DNA of 64,000 nucleotides, from contig NZ_VKDE01000007.1 of the NCBI RefSeq assembly GCF_007097485.1, positions 57,402-121,401 of the forward strand, in the 5' to 3' direction. Under the pieces are notes generated by a model. It searched no databases and had not been told where the DNA came from. It saw nothing but the letters and a program-made list of their open reading frames with translations. Numbering within the stretch: the stretch's first letter is position 1; every line of letters starts with the position of its first letter. The position numbers were made by a program, and so were the translations under genes. This stretch comes from Carboxylicivirga sp. M1479 (GTDB lineage Bacteria; Bacteroidota; Bacteroidia; Bacteroidales; Marinilabiliaceae). Below are positions 50,704 through 59,491 of the stretch, piece after piece.

Positions 50704-52905
50704 CTATACCTTAGCCTCCTCTTTAAGGTTGGTGTAATCTTTCGTTACCTGATAATCATAATCAGGATAATCATAAATCGGGATACGTTGTTCTGTTTCA
50801 CCAATTGAGTATCCCCAAATACTTTCATAATCTTTAAAGTCTTCTCCCAGGTCTTCCATTTGACGTTGGTATTCACTTATCGATTTTGATTCAATAATAA
50901 TCACCTTATCCATTTGTTTCATCGCAGGACTATGGTTGCGGGTATGATCCAATTCAAATTCCAGTATGCGTCGGCCATAGCGTGTAATTCCAATTGTACG
51001 AAATGTAAGACTTTTACCGACGCCTGGTAGGTTAAGAACATTTCTGTCTGTGCCTAAAAATGGCAAGCCACTCTCTTTCATTAGCTTCGCCATCTCTTGT
51101 TCAATTGCATCGGCATTGTTCGGAAATTCTTTGATTGTTGAATAATACTTCATTGGTATTTTTCCAATCACTTTCTCTTCCATCTGCTCCTGCACGGCCC
51201 GTTCGTTGGTGGCAAAGTTGAAGCTATTCTCCATATAACCTTTTACGCTAAAGGTGTAGTAATTGATGATGCCAATTTCGTTGAGCACCTTACGTAGCTT
51301 GGCTGCATGTCCTCTTCGTGAAGCAGCCGTAGTATATACATGTTGATTAGTAACCGTCCATCCTGCTGAATTTAATAATTTAATCGCATTGCGAGCTTCG
51401 GGCGTTACCTCCATGGGCGATTCAAAATGCGTTTGCATAAAAAACTGCTTAATGCCTATTTTTGAAGCTTTCTTTTTGAAGTCACCCAAAATTGTCACTA
51501 GCTCAGAAGTTACCCGTTGAGGTAAATAAACTGGCAATCGACTACCAAGCCTTATACGGACCAATTGCGCATACTTATCACCATTAGATCTGTTTTTGTT
51601 GGCTTCTACTTTATTGGCCGCCATCAGGTAAACTTTGTCCAATATTTTTTCCATCGATTTATTGGAGCTCATCAAAGCATCTCCGCCGGTAATTAATATA
51701 TCGCGCAACTGGGAGTCTTTTTCAAAATATTCCAGCAAAGAATCCAGTTTTTCATCCCAGGTTTGCTTTGGTTTTAACTTATCCAGATTAAAGTTAAGAT
51801 TACCCCTTTGGAAATCATACATCCGCTGACATGAGGCACACAGTCCACCACAAGCACGGCCCATGGTGTCAGGTATTAAAATAGCCACTTCGGGGTAACG
51901 CCTGTGTATATTATGCTCATTTGGTAAATACCAGCCTGCCGCATTAGGCTCGCCCGGCCTCACTGTATCTTCTTTTTCCCAAGCAACAATATGGCCGTAT
52001 TCATCAATTAGTTTCTGACTGTAAATAACGTAATGACGGATAGCTAAGTCAGCTCCTACGGCAAAGTAAGGCACCCGCACGTGCAATAATGAAAGATAAT
52101 AAGGGTTCACAAAAAAAGGAATTCCTTTAGCCTCCGCATCATACAATACTTTCATTGTATCTGGGTCAAGCGAATTATCAAGCATTTCATTTAATAGGTC
52201 GGGTGAGCGGACAGCAAATCGCAAATGAAACAAGTGATTATCCCACCAATCCAAGGCTTGCAGATATTTTTGTTCTTTAGATAAGCCCTCGGAAAAAAAG
52301 AATCGGCTATCACTGACTTCACCTGAATCAATTATTCGGATGATTATTTTTAAAATACGTTCTTTGTTTTCTTCTCTCAGTTTTACAATTCGAGGATCGA
52401 GACCTGAACTCCATCTGTCCATCCATTTTTCAACTTGTTCTTTAGTAGGAATAGTTCGTTCATATTCCCCTCGAAATTGCTTAAATAACATCAGCATATC
52501 TTTAAAAAAGAAAGGCTTGGCCCCACCAGTTCCATTGGCTACAGCAAGCCATATCAGATGAATTGGATTACTTATGGCCAACTCTCCCCGGAGGTTAAGA
52601 TCTTCAAATTCTCGCCCCGCATTATCGATGTAATCTAATATCCGGATAGCTGCAAAATCTTTCCAGTTTAGTTTTTCAAAGGCTTCACGGCCATGTTTTT
52701 CTCTTTTATAAAAATGATAGGCATCAGGATTCTTCTTTATCTCAATTAATATCCAATTTCTAACACCTACCAAAACCTCTGTCTCATTTCGAGCGTTTCG
52801 CATTATTTCTTCGAGTATCGGATTTTCCCTCAATAATTGCCTGAGTAGCATATGTGATTTAACAGAGATGGCAATGTGATCGAGTTGATGGCTGGATGCT
52901 GACAT
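50704..52905 (-). CDS. Long KamA-family radical SAM protein
   Basis: A 733-residue protein of the lysine 2,3-aminomutase (KamA) family. The radical SAM cluster motif is CGGLCASC (C-x3-C-x2-C, about 350-357). Following segments fit the family barrel: DILITGGDALMS, VRIRLGSRLPVYLPQRVT, MQTHFESPMEVTPEARNAIK, LLNSAGWTVTNQHVYT. Classical KamA is about 400-470 residues; this long form has an extra N-terminal helical region of ~280 residues and belongs to a longer type I associate with Bacteroidota. Amino-acid 2,3-aminomutase activity is a family-level guess, since the PLP lysine was not located with certainty. It stands alone with its own terminator. Confidence 0.82.
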   Translation of the reverse strand: MSASSHQLDHIAISVKSHMLLRQLLRENPILEEIMRNARNETEVLVGVRNWILIEIKKNPDAYHFYKREKHGREAFEKLNWKDFAAIRILDYIDNAGREFEDLNLRGELAISNPIHLIWLAVANGTGGAKPFFFKDMLMLFKQFRGEYERTIPTKEQVEKWMDRWSSGLDPRIVKLREENKERILKIIIRIIDSGEVSDSRFFFSEGLSKEQKYLQALDWWDNHLFHLRFAVRSPDLLNEMLDNSLDPDTMKVLYDAEAKGIPFFVNPYYLSLLHVRVPYFAVGADLAIRHYVIYSQKLIDEYGHIVAWEKEDTVRPGEPNAAGWYLPNEHNIHRRYPEVAILIPDTMGRACGGLCASCQRMYDFQRGNLNFNLDKLKPKQTWDEKLDSLLEYFEKDSQLRDILITGGDALMSSNKSMEKILDKVYLMAANKVEANKNRSNGDKYAQLVRIRLGSRLPVYLPQRVTSELVTILGDFKKKASKIGIKQFFMQTHFESPMEVTPEARNAIKLLNSAGWTVTNQHVYTTAASRRGHAAKLRKVLNEIGIINYYTFSVKGYMENSFNFATNERAVQEQMEEKVIGKIPMKYYSTIKEFPNNADAIEQEMAKLMKESGLPFLGTDRNVLNLPGVGKSLTFRTIGITRYGRRILEFELDHTRNHSPAMKQMDKVIIIESKSISEYQRQMEDLGEDFKDYESIWGYSIGETEQRIPIYDYPDYDYQVTKDYTNLKEEAKV

Positions 52906-53260
52906 AAGACTTGGGTTCTAAAGGGTTAATTAATAGATGTCTTATGAATATAGATAATCGTATTAACAATTTCCAATTATCGAGTGTAATAATCATTTAA
53001 AAGAGAGGCCATAAGACATGATGCTTAAAAGAACCCCTCGTTTAAAAAATACTAATATCGAACTTAATTTCAATCAGTTCGATTCATATCAACAAATCAT
53101 TTAGGACGCGATTGATTACAGACCAAGCTATTTTAGTTTAACGCTTTGTATTAAGCAGACATAAGTAAGGTAAATATGAAGAAGTATATATGAGTTGCTG
53201 GCCAGTGAGATTTGCATAAAATGTGAGTTTCCATCTCTCAAGCAATAGTACTCACATCTT
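52906..53260. other. Intergenic region, one repeat
   Basis: No gene is seen. 52994-53038 is an inverted copy of the repeat found near 12960 and 30722 (AAAAGAGAGGCCATAAGAC to AAAAGAACCC). The rest is AT-rich without visible structure. Confidence 0.55.
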
Positions 53261-53884
53261 TTACGCTGGCTTTCGAAATACCACTAACCTGTCTGTTAAT
53301 ACATCCACCTCTAGCTTATTTTGCCTGGCTATATATTCGATGGTTTCTCGTCTATAGATAAAAACGTGGGTGGGGTCATTGCGGTAGTACCAGGTACTAA
53401 AATCAATCTGATCATTGTACACATCTGTCATAATCAGTAGCATGCCATTCGTATTTAAAATGGATACCAGTTGATCTATTTCCGTTTTAGGATTGTAGAA
53501 GTGCTCAAATACCTCACAACTAACAATGTAATCGTAGTGATTATTCAACAAGCTCTTATCGGGGGCAAAAAAGGGATCGTACTGAACGATGCTATAGCCT
53601 TGCTTACCCAGCATGCTTGATATGACAGGGCCGGTACCACTTCCAAAATCCAAGCCTTTATGGTGGGGCAAGAAATGCTCCAATACATGATTGGTTATGG
53701 GCATTGTAAAATTCTGGTAGCGTACATCATCCACATCGTTATTGTGGGTTTCGTAACGTGCTCTTTCTTCTTCGGGACTTAAGAAAAAGGCTTCATCTTT
53801 AACTATTGCTTTGCAAGTAACACAATCGTAGTATTGCTCTTCCAATTTATTAATCAGTGGCGAACCACAAAGTGTACACTTCAT
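53261..53884 (-). CDS. SAM-dependent methyltransferase with N-terminal zinc ribbon
   Basis: A class I methyltransferase of 207 residues. The chosen ATG (53884) starts at MKCTLCGS, giving a CxxC...CxxC zinc ribbon (CTLC and CVTC, about residues 3-25). A longer start at 53932 is possible. The SAM-binding domain follows: LDFGSGTGPVISSML (motif I, about 82-96), VQYDPFF, then YIVSCEVFEHFYNPKTEIDQ and LNTNGMLLIMTDVY, as in Methyltransf_23 proteins. Zinc-ribbon methyltransferases of this sort often modify small molecules or glycans. The substrate is unknown. Confidence 0.82.
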   Translation of the reverse strand: MKCTLCGSPLINKLEEQYYDCVTCKAIVKDEAFFLSPEEERARYETHNNDVDDVRYQNFTMPITNHVLEHFLPHHKGLDFGSGTGPVISSMLGKQGYSIVQYDPFFAPDKSLLNNHYDYIVSCEVFEHFYNPKTEIDQLVSILNTNGMLLIMTDVYNDQIDFSTWYYRNDPTHVFIYRRETIEYIARQNKLEVDVLTDRLVVFRKPA

Positions 53885-54023
53885 ATTGGCAATGGTGTTT
53901 ATTTTTTTGTCAATGTAGACTATTCTTTCCAATATATGGTGCCATTGAGGTGTTTAAAACAAATTTATTCCATTTGTAATATCGCACAGCGGATTAGCTA
54001 AATAACTTCATAATACAGGTACA

Positions 54024-55070
54024 CTAAAAGCCGGTGATAAATCCAATTCGCTTGTATTTACCATGTTTTAAATCGGGTACCTTGGTCTGCACCATGTAAT
54101 TGATGGCGATAATGCTTAAGTAGAAAGCTAACAAGTGTATGGCCGAAATCCACCATTGAAACGATTCTGCATCCTGGACGAGGGGGAAGAAGACATATTT
54201 GATTATAATGATGTGTACAAAATAGATGAATAAGGATTTATTACCAATGGCTGATAACAGGCTAACCTTATTGTAGGGAGTACCAATTATAGGAATGAGT
54301 ACGCAGCAAAGGCCCAATAGCAATACGTAAAAATTGCCTTTTACAGGATAAAATAGTTCGGTATAGCCAATTCTAAAGTCTGCAGGGATAGCTCCGGGCT
54401 GCATGTATAAAACCACACTGAGGCCAATGAAAATAAGTCCTGCCAGATACCAATATACCTTATAGCGAACTAATGCTTGGCGGTGTTTGGCAAGTAAATA
54501 ACCTAGCATGCAAACTCCTGACCATGGAAGCATAGGAAACCAACCACTTAACAGTGCCTGTTTTATAGCGGTAGTGAGTGAAAATTGCTTTATGCCGAAT
54601 AATGATAAACTACTTAACTCAAATTGATAGTGTTCGAGCAGTATAATGCTTGCAAGAAAAATTGTACTTGTTATGATAAGCTGATAGTGTAAGGCTAATT
54701 TTCGAATGATTAGAACAAGCGATAGGGAAAAGGCAATTAAATACAGAACGTCAAATGTGTAGAAAGGAAAAATTCTCCATACGAAGGCATCAATGATAAA
54801 AGCAACTAATAAAATCTGGATAATTCTTTTAACCTGCGATTTGATTGGCTTACCTGCTTCTTCGGCCAAACATAGGGATACGCCGCTAAGAAAAATAAAT
54901 ATGGGGGCTGCAATCGAAAAAAGTAACCTTAAACCAAGTGGGCAATAATTAATGGGCACAAGGTAAGGCCAAGAATTGGCCGCTATCATTATTAATATAG
55001 CAAAGCCTCGAGCACTGTCAATTAAAGTATTCCGACTTTTTAATAAGGCTTGCTTTTTTCTACTCATCAT
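54024..55070 (-). CDS. Membrane acyltransferase (HGSNAT/DUF1624-like)
   Basis: A polytopic inner-membrane protein of about 348 residues with roughly ten hydrophobic helices. The N-terminal segment LIDSARGFAILIMIAANSWP resembles the acyltransferase-3/heparan-alpha-glucosaminide N-acetyltransferase (DUF1624) motif, and IFIFLSGVSLCLAEEAGK follows. A C-terminal GNKSLFIYFVHIIIIKYVFF also fits acyltransferases. The frame is open to 55208, but the upstream part is low-hydrophobicity and not family-like, so the ATG at 55070 is preferred. It may transfer acetyl groups to a periplasmic sugar (inference). Confidence 0.75.
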   Translation of the reverse strand: MMSRKKQALLKSRNTLIDSARGFAILIMIAANSWPYLVPINYCPLGLRLLFSIAAPIFIFLSGVSLCLAEEAGKPIKSQVKRIIQILLVAFIIDAFVWRIFPFYTFDVLYLIAFSLSLVLIIRKLALHYQLIITSTIFLASIILLEHYQFELSSLSLFGIKQFSLTTAIKQALLSGWFPMLPWSGVCMLGYLLAKHRQALVRYKVYWYLAGLIFIGLSVVLYMQPGAIPADFRIGYTELFYPVKGNFYVLLLGLCCVLIPIIGTPYNKVSLLSAIGNKSLFIYFVHIIIIKYVFFPLVQDAESFQWWISAIHLLAFYLSIIAINYMVQTKVPDLKHGKYKRIGFITGF

Positions 55071-55332
55071 CCTTGAATTATAATTCTTTAACGTGAATTG
55101 CTGCGTTGAAAAGTCTGTTCTATTACTTATACCGCACCAACTCCCTTTTACCCTACTCATATTGTGAAAAAAAAATACCTGCGCTGATTTATTCGGATGA
55201 TAAGTCAATGATGACTGAAACTAACTTTTGAGCGTTTTTGAGCATAACATGAACTTTTTGGATTGAAAATCAAGCTCTGTACACTGCATCTTTGTAATGT
55301 AATAATTAACAAACAGTATTTATAAAAATTGA

Positions 55333-55418
55333 GAGTCATGAAACGACCATATAAATTTGATTAACCAAATTTTTACACGCGAGGATGATAAATTTTACTT
55401 GAGAGTTCCATGTGACAA
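55333..55418 (+). promoter_or_regulatory. Shared leader element, copy 1 (before the small lipoprotein)
   Basis: GTCATGAAACGACC through ACTTGAGAGTTCCATGTGAC, about 85 bp, resembling 57081-57170 before the FAD oxidoreductase gene. The ends are partly complementary (GTCATGAAAC with GTTCCATGTGAC), suggesting a long imperfect hairpin. The regulator gene at 55813 lies between the two copies. Confidence 0.6.
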
Positions 55419-55439
55419 TAAAAAACAAAATACAAACAC

Positions 55440-55610
55440 ATGAAAAATTTAAAAGCAATTTTCGCAGTAGGATTATTGGTAATGGGATTAGGTTTTACCG
55501 CTTGTAGCAGCGATGATAAGTATGTACAACCTGAAGATCCCGTACATTTACCTGAAGATGCCAGTCCTCAAAATCCGATTGTACGACCCGATATTGAGCC
55601 AATGTCGTAG
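55440..55610 (+). CDS. Small lipoprotein
   Basis: A 56-residue reading frame with a convincing lipoprotein signal: MKNLKAIFAVGLL, then GLGFTAC with the lipidated Cys at about 22, followed by SSDD. The mature part of about 35 residues is acidic and proline-rich (QPEDPVHLPEDASPQNPI) without recognised domains. It starts just after the shared leader element and is followed by a strong terminator, so it forms its own transcription unit. The function is unknown. It lies next to the AraC-type fusion regulator and may be one of its targets (inference). Confidence 0.75.
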   Translation: MKNLKAIFAVGLLVMGLGFTACSSDDKYVQPEDPVHLPEDASPQNPIVRPDIEPMS

Positions 55611-55645
55611 TATTAGGATAAAAATGTATTATTAATAGCTCTTAA

Positions 55646-55688
55646 ACAACAAAGGCTGTTTGTCATAACGATAAACAGCCTTTGTTGT
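55646..55688 (+). terminator. Strong intrinsic terminator after the small lipoprotein
   Basis: A perfect 16-bp stem, ACAACAAAGGCTGTTT / AAACAGCCTTTGTTGT, with an 11-nt loop. It shares its 13-bp core with the terminator at 50530-50566. Confidence 0.85.
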
Positions 55689-55812
55689 GTTTATGAGATA
55701 GCTGTGGATAAGCTTTACATGCTGTCGTTATTTAAGTACCTTGTATCTTCTTTCAATCAAATGGTTTTGTGAGAGCTTGTTAACTGATAACTTCCAATTA
55801 AAATTGTGATGT

Positions 55813-56931
55813 ATGCCTATTTATATGGACCGACACGATCTACCTGGTGTAACTGCCAAAGATGTTGCCAAGGCACATAAGCAAGATTTAAAAGTTCAGG
55901 ATCAGTTTGATTGTAAGGCCATAACCTATTGGTTTGACGAGGCACGACAAACAGCCTTTTGTTTAATTGAAGCACCCAGTAAAGAGGCAGTAGAAAAGAT
56001 GCACGATTGCGCCCACGGTCTAATACCGAACGAAATAATAGAAGTTAATACCAAAGTAGTAGAGTCCTTTTTGGGCCGCATTGAAGATCCCGTGGTGGCT
56101 AACAAAGAAGAACCTTTGATACTTAACGAACCTGCTTTTCGGGTTATTATGGCATTGAACTTATGGTATGCCGACAGTATTTATTCCGAAGTGGAGATAG
56201 ATAGAGTGCGCAAAAGTCAACGTATTCATAACGATATAATAGGGCAAACGCTATTGAAATTTGAAGGGAGAGAGGCAGAGCACAATCATGATGTATTACT
56301 TTGTTCTTTTACTTCTGTTCCACAAGCTGTGATGTGTGCTTTGGATATTCAGAGAAAATCAATTGCGTATAATTCCAGTGCCGGAACTAATGTTCATATT
56401 CAAATAGGTTTAAGTGCGGGTAGTCCGGTGATAGAGAGTAATGAGTTTTTTGGACAGACCATACAAATGGCCAGACACTTGTGTTATCTCTCTACCGATG
56501 ATTGTATCATGGTATCTAACAGTGTGGCCGAGTATTGTCGAAAAGATAGCATTAACCTCTTGTATAATGTTGATTATGCCAGAATATTCGGTCGTTTGGA
56601 TGAGCAGTTTATCAACCATCTTCTGCAGATACTTGATATTTATTGGAAAACGGAAGATTTCTCCTTGCGTGTATTGGCCAAAAAAATGGGGGTCAGTAAA
56701 TCCATGTTATATCGAAAAGTAATAGCTCTAACGGGGCTTTCACCCAACGATTTTGTTAGGGAATTTAAACTATACAAAACCTTAAAGCTCATAGAAAAGC
56801 AGGCTAGTAACATATCTGAAATTGCTTATGGTGCAGGTTTTAGTAGTCCTTCGTATTTCTCTAAATGCTTTAAAAACTATTATGGCATAGTTCCTTCTTT
56901 TTACTCCAATTACGTGCATCAGGCACTATGA
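55813..56931 (+). CDS. DUF4242 - nucleotide-cyclase-like - AraC fusion regulator
   Basis: A 372-residue cytoplasmic protein with three parts. Residues 1-95 are a DUF4242/Ni-binding-like ferredoxin-fold domain (MPIYMDRHDLPGVTAKDVAK, FCLIEAPSKEAVEKMHDCAH). Residues ~110-240 resemble a class III nucleotide cyclase domain (LLKFEGREAEHNHDVLLCSF, IQIGLSAGSPVIESNEFFGQ, MARHLCYLSTDDCIMVSNSV), but the metal-binding Asp pair is not evident, so catalysis is doubtful. Residues ~275-370 are an AraC HTH (FSLRVLAKKMGVSKSMLYRK, ISEIAYGAGFSSPSYFSKCF). It is likely a ligand-responsive transcription factor. Flanking genes on both sides carry the same leader element, which makes them candidate targets. Confidence 0.85.
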   Translation: MPIYMDRHDLPGVTAKDVAKAHKQDLKVQDQFDCKAITYWFDEARQTAFCLIEAPSKEAVEKMHDCAHGLIPNEIIEVNTKVVESFLGRIEDPVVANKEEPLILNEPAFRVIMALNLWYADSIYSEVEIDRVRKSQRIHNDIIGQTLLKFEGREAEHNHDVLLCSFTSVPQAVMCALDIQRKSIAYNSSAGTNVHIQIGLSAGSPVIESNEFFGQTIQMARHLCYLSTDDCIMVSNSVAEYCRKDSINLLYNVDYARIFGRLDEQFINHLLQILDIYWKTEDFSLRVLAKKMGVSKSMLYRKVIALTGLSPNDFVREFKLYKTLKLIEKQASNISEIAYGAGFSSPSYFSKCFKNYYGIVPSFYSNYVHQAL

Positions 56932-57080
56932 AAAAACTTCGTAGACTGTTTTGTTTGATCCATTTTTACCATTGTTTGGCTTAAATGTCGTAGTACGACC
57001 ATTTGTTTCCCCCATATCTTCGCCAAAACAGAAGCTTTACGAATTAGTATGTTGACAAGTTGGTAGAAATACAAAACGAT

Positions 57081-57170
57081 AGTCACATGAAACGAGCCAA
57101 GTAAATTTTAATTAAGAAGTTGCACACGGGTGCATGATTAAAATTTACTTGAGAGTTCCATCTGATCAAT
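57081..57170 (+). promoter_or_regulatory. Shared leader element, copy 2 (before the FAD oxidoreductase)
   Basis: AGTCACATGAAACGAGCC through ACTTGAGAGTTCCATCTGAT. It contains a perfect 14-bp inverted repeat AAGTAAATTTTAAT (57099-57112) / ATTAAAATTTACTT (57137-57150), extended by partial pairing outside. It matches 55333-55418 and ends about 20 bases before the start codon. Confidence 0.65.
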
Positions 57171-57188
57171 GAAAATAAATTTAAAGAG

Positions 57189-58574
57189 ATGAAATCTTCA
57201 AAAACAATAAACACAGCAGCACTTGAGGCATTTAAAAGTGAACTAAGGGGCAAATTGATTCTTCCGGATAGTGCCAATTATAACGAATTGCGCAAAGTGT
57301 ATAATGCCATGATTAATAAGTATCCAGGTATGATTGCTATGTGTGTGGATGTAACAGATGTGGTAACGGCAGTTAATTTTGCACGCAATAATGACTTGCT
57401 ATTGGCAGTGCGAGGTGGCGGTCACAATGGTGGCGGATTGGGTATTTGCGACGACGGTTTGGTTATTGATCTTTCCGGACTTAAGAATGTGCGTGTTGAT
57501 ACCAAAAATAATACTGTGCGAGTTGCCGGTGGTAATGTTTGGGGCGAAGTAGACCATGCTACCCAATCGTATGGCTTGGTGGTGCCGGCAGGTATAATCT
57601 CAACAACGGGCGTTGGTGGGCTAACGCTTGGTGGCGGAGTAGGGTATTTGACCCGTAAGTTTGGACTTACAATTGATAATTTGCTGGAGGTGGATATGGT
57701 ACTTGCCGATGGTAGTATCGTTACTGCTAATAAAGATGAAAATGCTGATTTATTCTGGGCTGTGCATGGTGGAGGTGGTAACTTTGGAATTGTCACGTCT
57801 TTTAATTTTCAGGCCCACCCACTCACAACGGTTATTGGAGGTCCAACGTTATGGCCTATTGATAAAACAGAGGAAATAATGGAGTGGTACCATGGTTTTA
57901 TCCATAATGCGCCTGAGGATTTAAACGGTTTTATTGCCACCATGGTAATTCCCGGTGATCCGTTCCCTGAGTTTCTGCATAATAAGATGTTTTGTGGTAT
58001 CGTGTGGTGTTACACAGGTGATGCCAAGAAATTTGATGCTGTGTTTAAAGAGGTAAGAGCTAAAGAGCCATTATTTGAGCTGGTTGGTCAAATGCCTTAT
58101 CCTGCCCTACAAACTCTATTTGATGGTTTATTACCTCCGGGCTTGCAGTTTTACTGGCGAGGTGATTTCTTTAATGACTTAGGACCCGAAGTGTGCAAAG
58201 TACATAAGAAGTTTGGCTCATCCATACCAACCCCTTTATCACAGATGCATATGTATCCCTTGAGTGGTGCCGCTAGTAGAGTTGGTAGCACCGATACCCC
58301 ATGGGCTTATCGCGATGCTAAATACGCGGGTGTTATTGTGGGTATTGACCCCGATCCGGACAAAGCAGATGAGATTACCAGCTGGTGTAAAAATTATTGG
58401 GAAGCCTTGCACCCCTATTCTGCCGGCGGTTCTTATTCTAACTTTATGATGGATGAAGGGCAAAATCGGGTTAAGGCTAGTTATCGTCATAACTACGCCC
58501 GATTAGTTGAGATCAAAACTAAGTATGATCCGGATAATCTGTTCAGTGTAAACCAGAATATACAGCCTAAATAA
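57189..58574 (+). CDS. FAD-linked oxidoreductase (berberine-bridge-enzyme type)
   Basis: A 461-residue flavoprotein of the FAD_binding_4 plus BBE family. RGGGHNGGGLGICDDGLVID at about 77-96 contains the His that usually carries covalent FAD. The second FAD loop GIISTTGVGGLTLGGGVGYL lacks the Cys found in bicovalent members, so single covalent attachment is expected. DMVLADGSIVTANKDENADL and FWAVHGGGGNFGIVTSFNF follow. The C-terminal BBE motif reads NYARLVEIKTKYDPDNLFSV, then NQNIQP. No signal peptide is visible. The family oxidises alcohols, sugars or alkaloids; the substrate is unknown. Expression may be controlled through the leader element upstream. Confidence 0.9.
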   Translation: MKSSKTINTAALEAFKSELRGKLILPDSANYNELRKVYNAMINKYPGMIAMCVDVTDVVTAVNFARNNDLLLAVRGGGHNGGGLGICDDGLVIDLSGLKNVRVDTKNNTVRVAGGNVWGEVDHATQSYGLVVPAGIISTTGVGGLTLGGGVGYLTRKFGLTIDNLLEVDMVLADGSIVTANKDENADLFWAVHGGGGNFGIVTSFNFQAHPLTTVIGGPTLWPIDKTEEIMEWYHGFIHNAPEDLNGFIATMVIPGDPFPEFLHNKMFCGIVWCYTGDAKKFDAVFKEVRAKEPLFELVGQMPYPALQTLFDGLLPPGLQFYWRGDFFNDLGPEVCKVHKKFGSSIPTPLSQMHMYPLSGAASRVGSTDTPWAYRDAKYAGVIVGIDPDPDKADEITSWCKNYWEALHPYSAGGSYSNFMMDEGQNRVKASYRHNYARLVEIKTKYDPDNLFSVNQNIQPK

Positions 58575-58982
58575 GGCTCAGTTATTTTGAATGATATCGA
58601 TTACTAATGCGAATCAACAGTTGAAACAGGTATTTAATTCGCATACCGTCTTGTATTAGTCTTGACCTTGGCTGCTGAGCATTAAAACAAGGTTGTTTGG
58701 TCGTAAAATTGTGATTTGTTGAGTGCCTGACGAAGGAAGGTATGAGTTTTCGCAATTAAGACAGAAGAACCGTACGTTTTTATAGTTAGGCAGGCGCAGT
58801 CTTGATCTTCTTTGCTTCCTTTATTATATCAAGATAAAAAAGGAAGTCAGGGTGTTAGGGATGAATTGAAAATCTATGGCATTCGATTGAAAATTTATTT
58901 TTGCCATAAAATTCCTTATTGTTTTAGATGTTTACGAGAATTTCAACCCTTGAGTGTAATTACTAATTTAACAACATATATT
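58575..58982. other. Intergenic region upstream of the cupin gene
   Basis: No independent gene is supported; the cupin frame is open from 58812 but the extension is not cupin-like. A stretch around 58640-58860 (GTCTTG...AGTCTTGACCT, TTGCTTCCTTT...AAAAAAGGAAG palindrome) resembles 31470-31670. TATTTTTG at 58896-58903 could be a -7 box. Confidence 0.5.
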
Positions 58983-59369
58983 ATGAAAATAGCAAAAGAA
59001 GACGTACCCGTGAAGATTAATACGCCAGTGGCTGTAGCACGACAGAAGACTGAATTTGGCGATGCAACAGGTTATGGTAAAATTAGTGGTGAGTATTTCA
59101 CGCTAAAAGCAGGAACCGATTTTTCACCTTTACTCGAAGGGTTGAAAGATGATAAGTGCCAAACACCACATTGGGGTTTTGTGATCAAAGGAGATATAAC
59201 AGTTGAATACACAAACAAAAGTCAGGAAACAGTGACAACGGGTGATTTGTTTTACTGGCCTCCAGGCCACACGGTGATGGTCAACAATGATTCAGATATA
59301 GTACTGTTTAGTCCTCAAAAAGAGCATACCGAAGTGATGGACCATATCTTGTGTAAGATAGAGGCATAG
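58983..59369 (+). CDS. Cupin-domain protein
   Basis: A small single-domain cupin of 128 residues starting at the ATG at 58983. The beta-barrel region includes DDKCQTPHWGFVIKGDITVE (about 57-76) and the second half TGDLFYWPPGHTVMVNNDSD (about 86-105). Only some metal ligands of classical cupins are recognisable (His of PHWG, His of PGHT), so metal binding is plausible but unproven. No signal peptide is seen. It is convergent with the AraC regulator and separated from it by a hairpin. The function is unknown; such cupins often bind small ligands. Confidence 0.78.
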   Translation: MKIAKEDVPVKINTPVAVARQKTEFGDATGYGKISGEYFTLKAGTDFSPLLEGLKDDKCQTPHWGFVIKGDITVEYTNKSQETVTTGDLFYWPPGHTVMVNNDSDIVLFSPQKEHTEVMDHILCKIEA

Positions 59370-59405
59370 GATTGAGCGTATAGCTTAATATGAATTATAC
59401 TAGTG

Positions 59406-59447
59406 GCTCGCATCTATATTAAGAATAATGCTCTTAATGATGCGAGC
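59406..59447. terminator. Bidirectional terminator between convergent genes
   Basis: GCTCGCATC (59406-59414) pairs perfectly with GATGCGAGC (59439-59447), followed by TGTAATTTT, between the cupin and AraC genes. Confidence 0.75.
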
Positions 59448-59491
59448 TGTAATTTTGATGATGAAAAAGTGCTGCTTTGTAGGCGTACCCC

